From Paragorgia papillata (taxonomy: Eukaryota; Cnidaria; Anthozoa; Scleralcyonacea; Coralliidae), in the NCBI GenBank assembly GCA_035771165.1, contig JAWNZC010000409.1, forward strand, positions 1-64,000: DNA of 64,000 nucleotides. Reading direction: 5' to 3'. Positions 1-10,100 of this stretch are shown in pieces (the stretch's first letter is position 1; the number at the start of each line of letters is the position of its first letter). The notes under the pieces were generated by a model. That model was not told where the DNA came from, searched no databases, and saw only the letters and a program-made list of their open reading frames with translations. Position numbers and translations under genes: made by a program.

Positions 1-305
1 TCAAGCCGATCACTGAACAATATGTGGGCCCTGAAGTAGCAGTATAAAGCCGGTTTACCACTTCCGAATTTTTTCGTGCAAATCGACATTTCTATTGCCG
101 TAAATAGCCGATCTTCGCGCGAAAAAATTCGCACGTAGTAATAAGTTACATTGATGATAAATTACAAATTTATCCTAGGAGCCCTCATTGATGATGAGGG
201 CTCCCAGGCTAAATCTCTCCGACAGATGGAGTAACGGTAATTTTGCTAAGCCACCCAACTATTAGGAGTTTTCTGGTTTAGATGCACGTAAAAGAATCGA
301 TTAAA

Positions 306-1876
306 TTAGCGGCCATTAATTTCTGAACACGGTGTTTTCGGAGCGTGTGGGATTTTTCGCTCAAAAAATTCCACTGACTGGAAATCAGGCTTTACGATCA
401 TAATTTTTGTATAAAGGTCATGAATTATGAATAAGTTTTTGAATAGTGTATAATTACCGCTTTTGATGTTGTATAGGTATGGCAAATCGCTTTCTTCAAT
501 GGAAACGTAAACTCTTTCTTCTTCAGGAATTACCCTTCCTGTGTGGTCAAGTTGTATTTTTGGATTAAATACCCAAACATCGTCATCAGCTTGTTTTCCA
601 ACAATCTGTAGTAGAAATAAAGTTTCCACCAACGACGTACTGGCAACACAGAAAGCTGAATTCTATGGCTATCCGTGCATGTCTCGTACATTTAAAATCA
701 TAAACAAAGAAATCTTTACCTCGACTGGTTTGAATCTTCTAATGTCCTCATTTGGGGTCTTCATGTACTCTTTACATAGATTGTAAACAAATTGTGGCAG
801 GAATGTATCTTTAATTTGCGCGATCCATAATGCACGAAACCTGGCCGTTAGACAATTGATTATCGTCGTGTTGTTCCCTAACTGTCGGTTAGTTAGAAAG
901 AATTGTCTAAGAAATAAGAATAAATATAAAAACTAAAATTAAAATTAAAATTAAAGAAATAAGAATAAATATAAAAACTGAAATTGATAATCTAGACTCT
1001 ATGCAGAGTGTTTATAAAAGACTGAACCAATGGTCCCGACAAAATCATTGTGTATATAGTTAATAGGATATTAATAAGAACACTGAACTGATAATTTGCA
1101 TGTGGTCACCTATATGGGAGAAAAACAGGAATTTTCATCATGCAGTCGCGCGAAAATACATGCATGCACGCGGGCACACATGCAATGACATTGACATGCA
1201 CTGCATACACTGATACGTATAAATATCATGGATAGTAAGAAGACTTTGTGTAAGGTGCATCGATCAATACTAAATACACTATATTGCTATATACTGTGTC
1301 GTTTGCCTCTTTTCTTATACACGGCTTTCTTTGGTGCAAATTATTTTAGTTGTCTTATTCACGTGCAAGGTCAAGAATGAAGAACTTCGATCCTATTCTT
1401 TATAAACGCACTTTACAAATAACCTTTGAACATGTACAAAACAGTGGGGTTTTGTCGCCCCTTGTCCGCTCGGCACAAGTTTTATAAGTTATGGATCTTT
1501 TTAACCGATAATGGATCTTTTTAGATTATTTTTATAGTTTACTTGTAAACAGAGCTTGTAGAAATGTAGAATATAGTCTAACAATAAAGTAGTGATAAAC
1601 TATTAATAATGACAGAAAAGCAAAGGGGGTATCTTACCTCGATGAATTATTATTCATTACTAAAGGATCTTTCACTGCCAACATGACCTGTACGATATAT
1701 CCAACAACATTTCCTTCTCCATCGCCGACGTATCCAACAACTTTCAAATCAAAATTTGTAACTGGTTGAAAACCTGCCCCACGTTCATATCCAAGGACAC
1801 TGTCCTTGGATATTAGTTTATTGGGGTCAATTTCCTCCGCCTCCGCCCCTTCAGCTCTGTTCTGAACTTCGGCCAT
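306..1876 (-). CDS. three-exon gene, unknown family (219 aa)
   Basis: I do not recognise the family. The model has three exons: 1876-1638, 840-720 and 605-306. It starts at ATG 1876 (MAEVQNRAEG) and stops at TAA 306-308. Introns are GT-AG: donor GAG/GTAAGA at 1637 to acceptor ..GGCCAG at 841; donor GAG/GTAAAG at 719 to a pyrimidine-rich acceptor ..TTTCTACTACAG at 606. The phases fit exactly (2 then 0; 660 nt in total), which strongly supports real exons. Visible features are an acidic N-terminus, a hydrophobic segment VVGYVGDGEGNVVGYIVQV near residues 46-64, and a WVFNP...IPEEERVYV block near residues 132-155. There is no signal peptide or obvious membrane helix. From memory it faintly resembles uncharacterised invertebrate proteins with a phage-helicase-like N-terminus, but that is weak. 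A large foldback element lies just upstream of the start, so the promoter may have been replaced or supplied by it. Confidence 0.6.
910..985. repeat. short AT-rich direct duplication in intron 1
   Basis: An AT-rich stretch containing AAGAATAAATATAAAAACT occurs twice about 44 bp apart (around 914 and 961), separated by ATTAAA repeats. It lies inside intron 1 of the three-exon gene. It is a simple local duplication with no coding content. Confidence 0.6.
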
Positions 1877-1922
1877 ATCCTACCAGCACAAACTCTCAAA
1901 GCAAGTGAGACTAGAGTTTGTA

Positions 1923-2870
1923 GCGCCCCACGTGATCCTGACCTCTGCCTTGCTGTGATTGGTCAGTTATATGTGGTTTTCACTGTGACGTCACAAAATT
2001 CTACCAACGTTGTAGGTTTAATAATAAACATTTTTGTTTTGTATATTTTGTAGATCGTTATTACGAGTTTTCCTGGAAAATTTTAGGTTGATACAAGTTT
2101 TCCTTCTTGAGTTACAGAGTTTTGAATTATATTATTGCTGACGTCAGCATAATTTTAAAATGTCGCTAAAAGCCACTTTGTACACACAGTTGAGCATACA
2201 ATGCTTGGTTGAGCTTTAGAAGAGATGTCTAATTATATCTGATGGACAATCTAAAGATTCTGGTTGAAACTACACTTTATATGAGCATTCGTTTTTTGGC
2301 CGCCATATTTAATTTGTGTACCTCACAGATATCGGCCAATATTAGTATATAGTAACTTAGGTTAGATATACTGCCGAAACAGAGAACGTAGGAATCTAAC
2401 GTTTCGAGCGAAGGCCCTTCGTCAGAGAGAAACATGGTATATTAGTATATTATACAATATTAGTATATTATACAATATTAGTATAGGTACACAAACATGG
2501 CGGCCGAAAAACAAACGCTCGTATAAAGTGTAGTTTTTGCCAGAGTTTTCAGGTTGTACATCAAATGTAATTAGACATCACTTCTAAAGCTTAACAAATA
2601 CGCTGAATTGTGTACACAATGCGGCTTTTAACGAAAATTATGCTGACGTCAACAATAATATAATTCAACTATATATAACTCAAGAAGGAAAAGTTGTATC
2701 CACTTAACATTTTCAAGGAAGACTCGTAATAATGATCTACAAAATATATAAAACAACCAGCCGTTTAGGTTTAATAATAAACATTTTAGAATTTTGTGAC
2801 GTCACAGTGAAAACCACCTATAGGACTTGAGGGCAAAGCAAGGCAGAGGTCAGGGTCGCGAGGGGGAGCG
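1923..2870. mobile_element. 948-bp foldback (long inverted repeat) MITE
   Basis: The two halves are imperfect reverse complements over almost their whole length. The left arm begins near CGCCCCACGTGATCCTGACC and the right arm, reverse-complemented, begins CGCTCCCCCTCGCGACCCTG. Shared internal blocks include a CTGACCTCTGCCTTGCT terminus, CACTGTGACGTCACAAAATT, TTACGAGT, GACGTCAGCATAATTTT and GGCCGCCAT. The centre (about 2375-2460) holds a short hairpin, CGAAGG-C-CCTTCG, and a small ATTAGTATATTATACA repeat. No clear target duplication is visible and there is no ORF, so this is a non-autonomous foldback element. The repeated TGACGTCA-type words resemble CREB-like sites, but that is only a word match. 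Confidence 0.75.
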
Positions 2871-4547
2871 GGAAATGACAGCCAATATTTCGTATAAGTG
2901 GAGTAATCTCTTCCATAATTTGCATTCAAAATTATACCAATATATGATTATATGATAGGAATATTGGGGGGTATGACTATTAAAGTGGAACCTAGAAGAA
3001 AGCCATTTTTTAATTTTCTTTTCTTTATAAACATTTCAATTTAAGCGGTGTCAATGTCCTTTTTACAACGTTTTGTCATTATTTTGGTGGTATTTCATAT
3101 AATATATATAACCAATAAAATAACCTAAAATAAATTATTGCTCTCGAAATTTTGTGGCCCAGTGCCGAAAATTTTAGGGGGTGGCCACTTGTCGTAGCCA
3201 AAAACAGTAAAAAATGACGCTATCTTGCATTTGTCGGAAAATCAGGATGCCTCGCACCCCTCACCGGAAAAGGTAAATTTCCAGCGCCTCAGGAACGAGG
3301 GGAAATGCCTCCAGCAGAAGAAGCACCTACTAACCCTGAAATAGAGGTAACGTTTCCGACTTTGTTAAGATTTGCCTTTCGTACTTCTTGGTATGTCCTA
3401 CCGATTGTTGTTCTTTTTCATTTTAAAAGAAGTCTTTAAAAGTTAAAGATGACTCTCACGAAGCGATTAGCTTTGGCCACGAGGTAATCGATATGTATTG
3501 ACACTCAGGGAGTGGCGATTTGGCCATCGTTGTGGAGCTTTGAGAGCTCGGCTGTTTGGCTGTAGCACAATTCAATCAAGGCTTTTGAATTCCTGTCTGC
3601 ACAAGACGCTCGGGGACCGTTTTACGGCATGACGTACAACACATAGTGTGGTCGTGGCTCTGGGAGACGCTTTGTGAACGGTACCCTTGCGATAGCTTGT
3701 GATGTACCGTTGTTATTTAGTAGGGCTCCGCGAGCCTAGAGTATGCTCGTTGTGGCCACGCGGTGCATGGGCGATGTATGTGTCCTACCCAAGCCCGCAC
3801 AGAGACTAAAGTGGGCCCGGGGCCGAAATAAAGAATTGGGGGTCACCTTGCAAAAATTTTGCATGCCATTTTACGGATGAATCGGATATTTCAAGTGAAA
3901 ATATGATACGGTGATACGATATGGCTGGTGTACGTACAGGCGTTGTAGGGCTCGGCGATTTCGGTTGTTTAGCTCGAACATAAGTCAAGGCAAGTAAGAA
4001 GTCAAGCTCTATCGTCGGCAGTGCAGGGCACTCGGGAAGCGTCATTTAGAGGCGTAACACTGGGCCCGGGTATGGCTTCAGGAGCTAAAACTATGGCCTT
4101 TCGAGGCACGTGTGACGTGGATGAGCGATATGTTTGACTGCTGACCATAAGGAATGCCCTATCCAGTTTATATAGAGATCAGTACAGTACACACGCACGG
4201 AAAATGTAATCTATTTGTTTTATACAATAAGAACGTCAAGTGGTTTATTGAAGAATTTCTGGGGCATGGAAAAAGAAAAATAACTCAGATCTGCTGACGT
4301 AGTCTGACGCCCGCTGTGTGTGTTTCCTTAAATAGATCACGGTCAACAACCAATGAAAATGCACATAAAAGTGGAGAAGAGGAAGAGGTTTTTTCATTTT
4401 TGCACACATTTAAAATCAAAGGTCTCAATGAGACGACTCACGGATACGCAAGCAAGCACAGCTAAAACCACTAGAAAACGCATTTGTTTGACAATGTAAA
4501 GAAATAGTGTAGTTCGAACCGTGAGTGTTTTTTTTGCCAAATACACT
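2871..4547. other. no gene seen; includes a GC-richer ORF-poor block (about 3430-4150)
   Basis: No convincing exon or RNA gene was found. Sequence from about 3430 to 4150 is clearly richer in G+C than its surroundings (GGGCCCGGG-type words near 3812 and 4060) but has only short uninformative reading frames. It could be an old non-coding element, a UTR or an unrecognised RNA. A 79-codon minus-strand frame at 3806-4045 has no recognisable motif. Confidence 0.4.
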
Positions 4548-4942
4548 TACAGTTGAGACATAATGAAATTCATTCAAATGACCTTAGATGTATAATTTGG
4601 GGTATTTTTTTATTATATTGAGGATGAACAACAGTTGTCTCACTGAAATGGACAGCTGACTCAGTTATAGTAATTAATTTATACAATTCAAAGCATCAGC
4701 AACTGCCTGTACCATAAGAGCATCACACCAAGTGCCTTGAGCTGACATATCCTTATTATATAGTTTGCCCAAGACTTATCAGTAACACTGTCAATAAACT
4801 GTTCTGGATGAGCTTGAATATAATCAACACCTGCTTTCCTTACATTTAGATGATAACTAGGATTGTGATATAATTGGTGAGAAATGGCTTTAAAAAAGCA
4901 ATCACCATTGCCACCAACATCAAGAGGCTTCAGATTTTTCAA
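4548..4942 (-). pseudogene. OTU-type cysteine protease domain, frameshifted
   Basis: The minus strand encodes an OTU-like deubiquitinase domain in pieces. The first piece (about 4942-4770) has the active-site block GGNGDCFFKAI, where Asp and Cys are the expected catalytic pair, then a helix ending ..SWANYI. The frame then breaks near 4766. The next piece continues in another frame with GTWCDALMVQAVADALN, a typical OTU core. A further piece ends with LNEFHYVST near 4575-4549, the expected catalytic-His segment. There are at least two frame breaks, so this is a decayed copy or carries indel errors. OTU domains of this type are common in animal Helitron-like and other selfish elements. It lies immediately downstream of a second OTU domain on the same strand, perhaps once part of one polyprotein. 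Confidence 0.7.
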
Positions 4943-5914
4943 AAGGGCCTAGCTTCCAATGTTGACATAGGAAAGTCTCTTTTTTCTTTTACTATGGAAA
5001 GTTTACTTGTGAAACCGTGTACAGGTTTTGTTTTAGAGGTTATGTTTGGAATGAGCTCTTGGGAAACATCTTGCACTACATCAAAATGCACGTTATTACT
5101 ATTCTGAATGTAAATCGCACAACCTCGTACCCAGGGCCATTTGTAGGGAACTGGGCCAAGATGGCGGGAACAAATGGCCCTGGTGGAGGCCAGGCTATCT
5201 CAGCCTCTGATTGGTCAAGAGCTTATGGCGTAACTCAGACGGTTTGATTTTGTATTTTTTTTTAAAAATTGTATTTTGACCTGGTCGGTTGTTCCTGCAC
5301 ACGGCACGGGAAATTATATTTTAAACCATGCAATAATTAGGTGTAATTAGGTATGATTACTGTGAAAAGAACTGAGTTCTGGTTAATAAAATGCGCAATA
5401 TACTGCGCATTTTGAGCTAGCCTCCACCAGGGCCATTTGTTCCCGCCATTTTGTTTTTGGCCGCCATCTTGGCCCAGCCCCTACAAATGACCCTGGGGAC
5501 GAGGTTGTAAATCGCATGGTTATCAATGGGTAATGGCTCATTTAACATAGTTCTGGAAAATTTTGCCCACTTGTCATTATTACCAAATTTTGTATATACA
5601 TAAATGTCTGTGCAAAATAAAGAAGCTGCAGTTAATATTTCAATATCAGTTCCCCATACACCAACATTCTTCATTTTAGATGCTGTTAAATAATTATCTA
5701 CAGAAGTACCAATGTGTGGTAATAAAGCACTTTCAATAGTTTTCATGTGAAGTAGTATTTTTCTCCTAATTATACTATGATAATTTTGTCTACCTGTAAT
5801 AATATAAGAGAATGATCTAAATAGACAATTTCCATCACCATTTATGTAAAACAGCTTTATCGGAGGACCAAGAGGTTTTGACAATGTGCAAACATGATTA
5901 AAAACCAGAGGCAA
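4939..5914 (-). pseudogene. OTU-type cysteine protease gene, split by a MITE
   Basis: An ATG at 5914 opens a frame with an OTU active-site block NGDGNCLFRSF (Asp27 and Cys30), followed by GVWGTDIEILTAASLF and DIYVYTKFG, all usual OTU core elements. At 5506 the frame runs into a MITE. On the far side, at 5119, the same frame resumes (..AIY/IQNSNN) and reaches NNVHFDVV, the expected catalytic-His segment. It ends at a TGA at 4939-4941. Without the insertion the OTU domain would have all three catalytic positions in one frame, so the gene was probably intact when the MITE landed. The next OTU copy starts a few bases downstream in a different frame. Confidence 0.75.
5120..5505. mobile_element. 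386-bp TIR MITE with 11-bp target duplication
   Basis: Both ends carry inverted repeats: left ACCTCGTACCCAGGGCCATT and, reverse-complemented, right ACCTCGTCCCCAGGGTCATT, each continuing into GGGCCAAGATGGCGG and a second block CAAATGGCCCTGGTGGAGGC. The flanking word TGTAAATCGCA is present on both sides (5109-5119 and 5506-5516), giving an 11-bp target duplication. There is no transposase, so it is non-autonomous. An 11-bp duplication would suit a Mutator-like source, but this is an inference. It separates the catalytic Cys and His segments of the OTU gene. Confidence 0.85.
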
Positions 5915-6780
5915 CCGAAGTCAATGGGAAGGAAAACAGCCCAACCATTATTTGATTGGAAAATGATATCCAATTCACTCATGTTATTTTAAGTATGTCC
6001 TAAATGATGTTGAACGAGTGTTTAATATATTATTTACCCTGGTTCTCAAGTGAAATAGACACAATGAAGTATGCAAACCCGAAGCACTTTCAAAATGGCC
6101 GACTCGATAATATAATACATTTACCAATGAAACTTCTTTCTCCTTCTTTTCTCTGGGCAGGCTACAATTTCCGAGTCCACCTGTTCGCACGTCCAAGAAC
6201 AAATGAAATTATGAGTCTTTTGCATTCGGAGAAATGAAGCATGAACAAATGTTTGCAATAGAATCATCGACAACAGACTCGTGTAAACCGCAGAAACGGT
6301 GAAACAACAAGTGAACTACGAGTTCATCATGAAACAAACGGTTAAACGACAGAAACGGTCACACTGCAGAAACAGTAAACATCAATACACTGATGGAGCT
6401 AGTAATATGGTATTAAACGGAAAAAACACATGAAAAGAAATCAACAAACTCCCCTCCCAGCTTTCGAAGTGGACTAAACCGGTTTATCTGGTTTTAGAAC
6501 AGAGCGCGCAAAGCAGGCTGGAGAATTATATGCAAAAGTCGAGAGATAGCATATACTCCCAATACTCCTACGGAGTATCCGTGAGTCAAAAATGAAATGC
6601 ACTGCATTTTCTCTTTTCTGCACTGCTCTCAGACAATCAGAATCGATAAATTTTTTCATGCATGTATATTATTAATAACGTAAGATCTATAGTCTAAGAA
6701 GTAATCGATCCTTGAAATGGAAGAACTTTGAAATGCGATAAGTCGGCCGAAACACGACATGAGTTGGATATGAGGATGAG
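5915..6780. other. no gene seen
   Basis: There are only short reading frames with no recognisable motif. Several AACAAACGG/GAAACGGT-like words recur around 6285-6400, but they do not form a clear tandem repeat. I see no exon, RNA gene or element boundary here. Confidence 0.4.
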
Positions 6781-6783
6781 CTT

Positions 6784-7394
6784 GACGTTGAATGATGTGA
6801 AATGATGTGAAATGACGTGTAATGATGTTGTACAATGTATCAAAATGTATAATGATGTCGAATGATGTCTAATGATGTCGAATGATGTATAATGATGTAT
6901 AATGATGTATAATGATGTATAATGATGTATAATGATGTGTAATGATGTCGACTGATATATAACAAGACGCCTGCTTAGGCTTAGGCGTTCACTCGGGCCA
7001 CTGATACAGTAGCAATGCAGCTTGGCATAGCCTTATGCACTTACACTTCTTTCGCGTTCAAATCACGGCAAACGTGCCTTTATAAGAGAACATATGCACA
7101 GGAGCGGTATGTTTTATAAAATATGAAGAAGAAAAAACAAACTAAAAGTGAGGTAGTTTTAGAATTTGGTGGGCTTTTACGTCATTCACGATCTCTGTTC
7201 TCTTATAAATGCAAGAATGATGTATAATGATGTCGAATGATGTGTAATGATGTATAATGAAGTATAATGATGTAGAATGATATAGAATGATATAGAAGAT
7301 GTCGAATGGTGTATAATGATGTAGAATGATGTAGGAGATGTCGAATGATGTATAATGATGTATAATGATTGATAATGATGTATAATGATGTATG
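6784..7394. repeat. AATGATGTAT-type minisatellite in two blocks (LINE 3' tail)
   Basis: A roughly 10-bp unit, AATGATGTAT with variants such as AATGATGTCG, is repeated in two blocks (about 6784-6960 and 7209-7394). They are separated by about 250 bp of unrelated sequence. The right block abuts the 3' end of the minus-strand LINE, about 50 bp after its stop codon, as expected for LINE families that end in short tandem repeats. The spacer contains an inverted repeat, TTTATAAGAGAAC (about 7079) with GTTCTCTTATAAA (about 7196). Reading frames made of this repeat (rich in I-I-H-H-Y-T-S) are artefacts. Confidence 0.75.
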
Positions 7395-7444
7395 GGAATT
7401 TGCTGTCGGTCGGATAGCGACAAAGACTGTTTTCATGAAACTAA

Positions 7445-9790
7445 TTACTTCGCAGCAGCTCTCCACGCAATTCTCTGTCGAGTCAACTCCGCTAGTTGGT
7501 TGATGTTGATATCCCTCTTTTTCAAGTTCCTCTTTATGGTGTCTTTATATCGGAGGCGAGGACGGCCTCGTTTCCTTACTCCGTCCGAAAGTTGTGAATA
7601 CAGGACCTTCTTTGGTAGTCGATCGGACTCCATCCGGAGTATATGGCCTGTCCACCGTAAGTTCTTTCTGATGAGCAGGTCCTCCATAGAGGGTACTCCA
7701 GCACGCTGTAGTACCTCGATGTTGGTGACTTTATCTTGCCATGAAATGTTCATGATCGCTCATAGGTGTCACATCATGAAGGCGTGGAGCTTTTTCACTT
7801 GGCTCCTGTACAATGTCCATGTTTCACCACCGTATAATAAAGTAGACAGAACGATTGCACTATAGATTTTACACTTGACCCTGGTTGACACATGATGGTT
7901 ATTCCATAGTCGATTCCGTAACCTTCCGAAAACAGAGCTAGCCTTTGCCATCCGTTTCTGTTGTTCGGCGGTTAGTCGGCCATCCGTGGTGACTATACTT
8001 CAAAGATAGGTGAACTCTTGCACACAGAGAAGGTCTTTGCCATCTACTTTAACTGATGCATGGGTCAGATGTTGGAATTGAGGAGCTTGGTCGGTATAGG
8101 ACTTCTGTCTTCTTGATGTTTATCTTCAAACCAAATTTCTGATGCAGATGAGAAGGCATCAACGATTTTCTGGATATCCTCCATTGTGTGAGCCACGAGT
8201 GCGCTGTCATCAGAACAAAAGTTCCCTCACAAGTACCCTAGTGGTCTTAGTCTTGGCTCGGAAGTGGGAGACGTTGAAGAGGTCTGCGTCCTGTCTGGAT
8301 TGAATGTAGATTCCGTCCTCAAGATCACGAAAAGCTTCAGTCATCAAGCATGGCAGATAGGAAGATAGAGAAGAGAGTCGGTGCCAAGACGCATCCCAGC
8401 TTTACACCATTTGTAACGGCAAATTCTGGGATTTCCTCAGTGCAGTTGACTCGTGCCATCATTCCGATGTGTAGTGCCTCAATCATCTTGGTAAACGTTT
8501 CTGGACATCCATACCTCCTGAGTAGTTGCCATAGTCCACTCCTGCCAACAGTGTCGAAGGCCTTTGTGAAGTCCACGAACACGATGTACAGTACTTTGTC
8601 CTGTTCTATACACTTTTCCTGCAGTTGCCTGAGGCAGAAGATCATGTCCGTTGTGCTCCTATTTGCTCGGAAACCACACTGTGTCTCTGGTAGTATCTCA
8701 GATGTTAACTGTCCTGTTAGTCGGTCGAGAAGAATCCTAGCAAAGGCTTTCCCTGCAATCGACAGAAGTGAAATTCCTCTGTAGTTTCCACATTCCGTCC
8801 GGTCCCCTTTCTTAAAGATGGTAACAATGTTAGCATCTTTCCATTCCTGTGGTACCTCTTCCTCCGTCCAGGCTCTAACAATCAGGCCGTGTAACCTGCT
8901 GATAAGCTCTGTTCCTCCATACTTCCAGATCTCTGCGGGGACTGTAATAGACTCTGGAGATAAGGATCATTTGAGTCGAACCAATCTTGGTGTTTCCGTT
9001 CAGCCTTTCCGATAGCATCTTTAGCGGTATTGTAAACCATCTGCCGAAACAGAGTGCACTCCTGGTTTAGTGTAGAATCTTCTGGTAGTTCCCATGCTTG
9101 CAGCATCTTGTCCATTTCCTGTTCTAGGTGTTCTCTACGGCTGATTGTAGTCAGTTTCTTTTTGTCTAGCTTGGCAGGCTTTGCAGCCCCTTGTCTCTTG
9201 TGCTTCTGGTGAATCTTGGATCTAAGAAGCTGATGGTCAGTCCAGCAGTTGGCTCCACGCATGATCCTGGTTTTGCGGAAATCCATCTTGTCACTTTCTC
9301 TTGTGATGATATAGTCAATCATGTACCAGTTCTTGGAGCGGGGGTGCATCCATGTTGCCTTATGCACTGTTTTCTGCTTAAAGAGGGTGTTTGTCACGGT
9401 CAGTTCAAACTCGGAGCGCAAAGCTAAGAGGAGTTCACCATTCGAATTACAGTTGCCCATACTGTGCTTACCAATAACTTTGGGCCATTTCTCCCAGTCT
9501 GTTCCTATCCTGGCATTGAAGTCCCCCAAGAGTATCAGCTTCAAACTGTAGAAACACTGGACCAATGAGGGATGGCCCTTACTGGACCTCTAGGGAGAAC
9601 AGTTATCTATTAACTGATAGAGCTATCCAGTATAAATAAGATTAGTTTAGTTTAGTTTAGTTTAGTTTAGCTTGTCAGTCCAAGGGATGTTCTGTAGCAC
9701 GGTAGTTAGTTGACTGTAGAAGGCTTCCTTGCTCTCATCTGAGTTGGTCATAGTTGGTGCATATACGCTAACTACACTAGAAAACTTGGC
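7445..9790 (-). pseudogene. non-LTR retrotransposon (APE endonuclease + reverse transcriptase), degenerate
   Basis: Read on the minus strand from about 9790. An apurinic-type endonuclease part has SVVSVYAPTMTN, then LILLGDFNARIG, then SWMHPRS-like and YMIDYIITR blocks, then a WTDHQLL segment. The reverse transcriptase follows, with GNYRGISLLS, QCGFRANRST, VFVDFTKAFDTV and GVKLGCVLAPTLFS. The catalytic FADD box is broken: two bases are missing before GATGAC near 8210, giving a stop. The 3' part has VLSTLLYGGETWTLY, NLRWTGHILRM and a basic C-terminus stopping at 7445. About 130 codons between the endonuclease and the finger region are absent near 8950. The 5' end is truncated at about 9790. It belongs to the LINE group often annotated in animals as craniofacial-development-protein-2-like. 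It is clearly inactive. Confidence 0.9.
9542..9668 (+). mobile_element. 127-bp SINE-like insertion with (TTTAG)n tail
   Basis: The endonuclease frame of the LINE is interrupted between ..WTDKL and LILLGDFNA. The inserted segment ends in about five TTTAG repeats, and AGCTT is found on both sides (9537-9541 and 9669-9673), a short target duplication. The body includes CCTCTAGGGAGAACAG and AGAGCTATCCAGTATAAATA. No box A/B promoter is obvious, so it may be a 5'-truncated SINE. It inserted after the LINE. Confidence 0.7.
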
Positions 9791-10100
9791 GTGTTCTAGG
9801 CGTGTTGTTAGAACACTAATGAGTGTTTTAACAACACGAAGGCGTGTTGTTGAAATGTCAAACGTGTTGTGCCGTGTTGCAATAACACGTCGCCAAAACA
9901 CGCTGATGTGTTGTTAAGCTGAGAACACGTTCTGAAATTGCTTACAACACGCCTGCAACACGGCTTGCTCAAGTGAAACGTGTTGTAAAGCAGCTAATAA
10001 CACGCCAGCGTGTAAAAAGCCATCCATTTTGGACACACCGTTGCCGTGTTGGAGTCGTTGGCGTGTTCCAACGTGAAGTGCGGGTTCCAGTTTTCTTAAC
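9784..10100. mobile_element. CGTGTT/AACACG-rich inverted-repeat element
   Basis: This is a ~310-bp block in which CGTGTT or its complement AACACG recurs many times, often as small inverted pairs such as CGTGTT-GCAAT-AACACG. The ends are weakly inverted: left AGAAAACTTGG, right (complemented) AAGAAAACTGG. There is no ORF of meaning. The left edge coincides with the 5' limit of the LINE, so it may have truncated that element. It is likely a non-autonomous element; the dense hexamer may be a transposase- or protein-binding word (inference). Confidence 0.5.

Noticed and set aside
4874..5247. Plus-strand ORFs of 76-77 codons
   Set aside because: Antisense of OTU fragments and the left end of the MITE.
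7142..7466. ORFs rich in I-H-H-Y-T-S
   Set aside because: Translations of the AATGATGTAT minisatellite.
8350..9551. Several plus-strand ORFs of 65-144 codons
   Set aside because: Antisense shadows of the minus-strand LINE.
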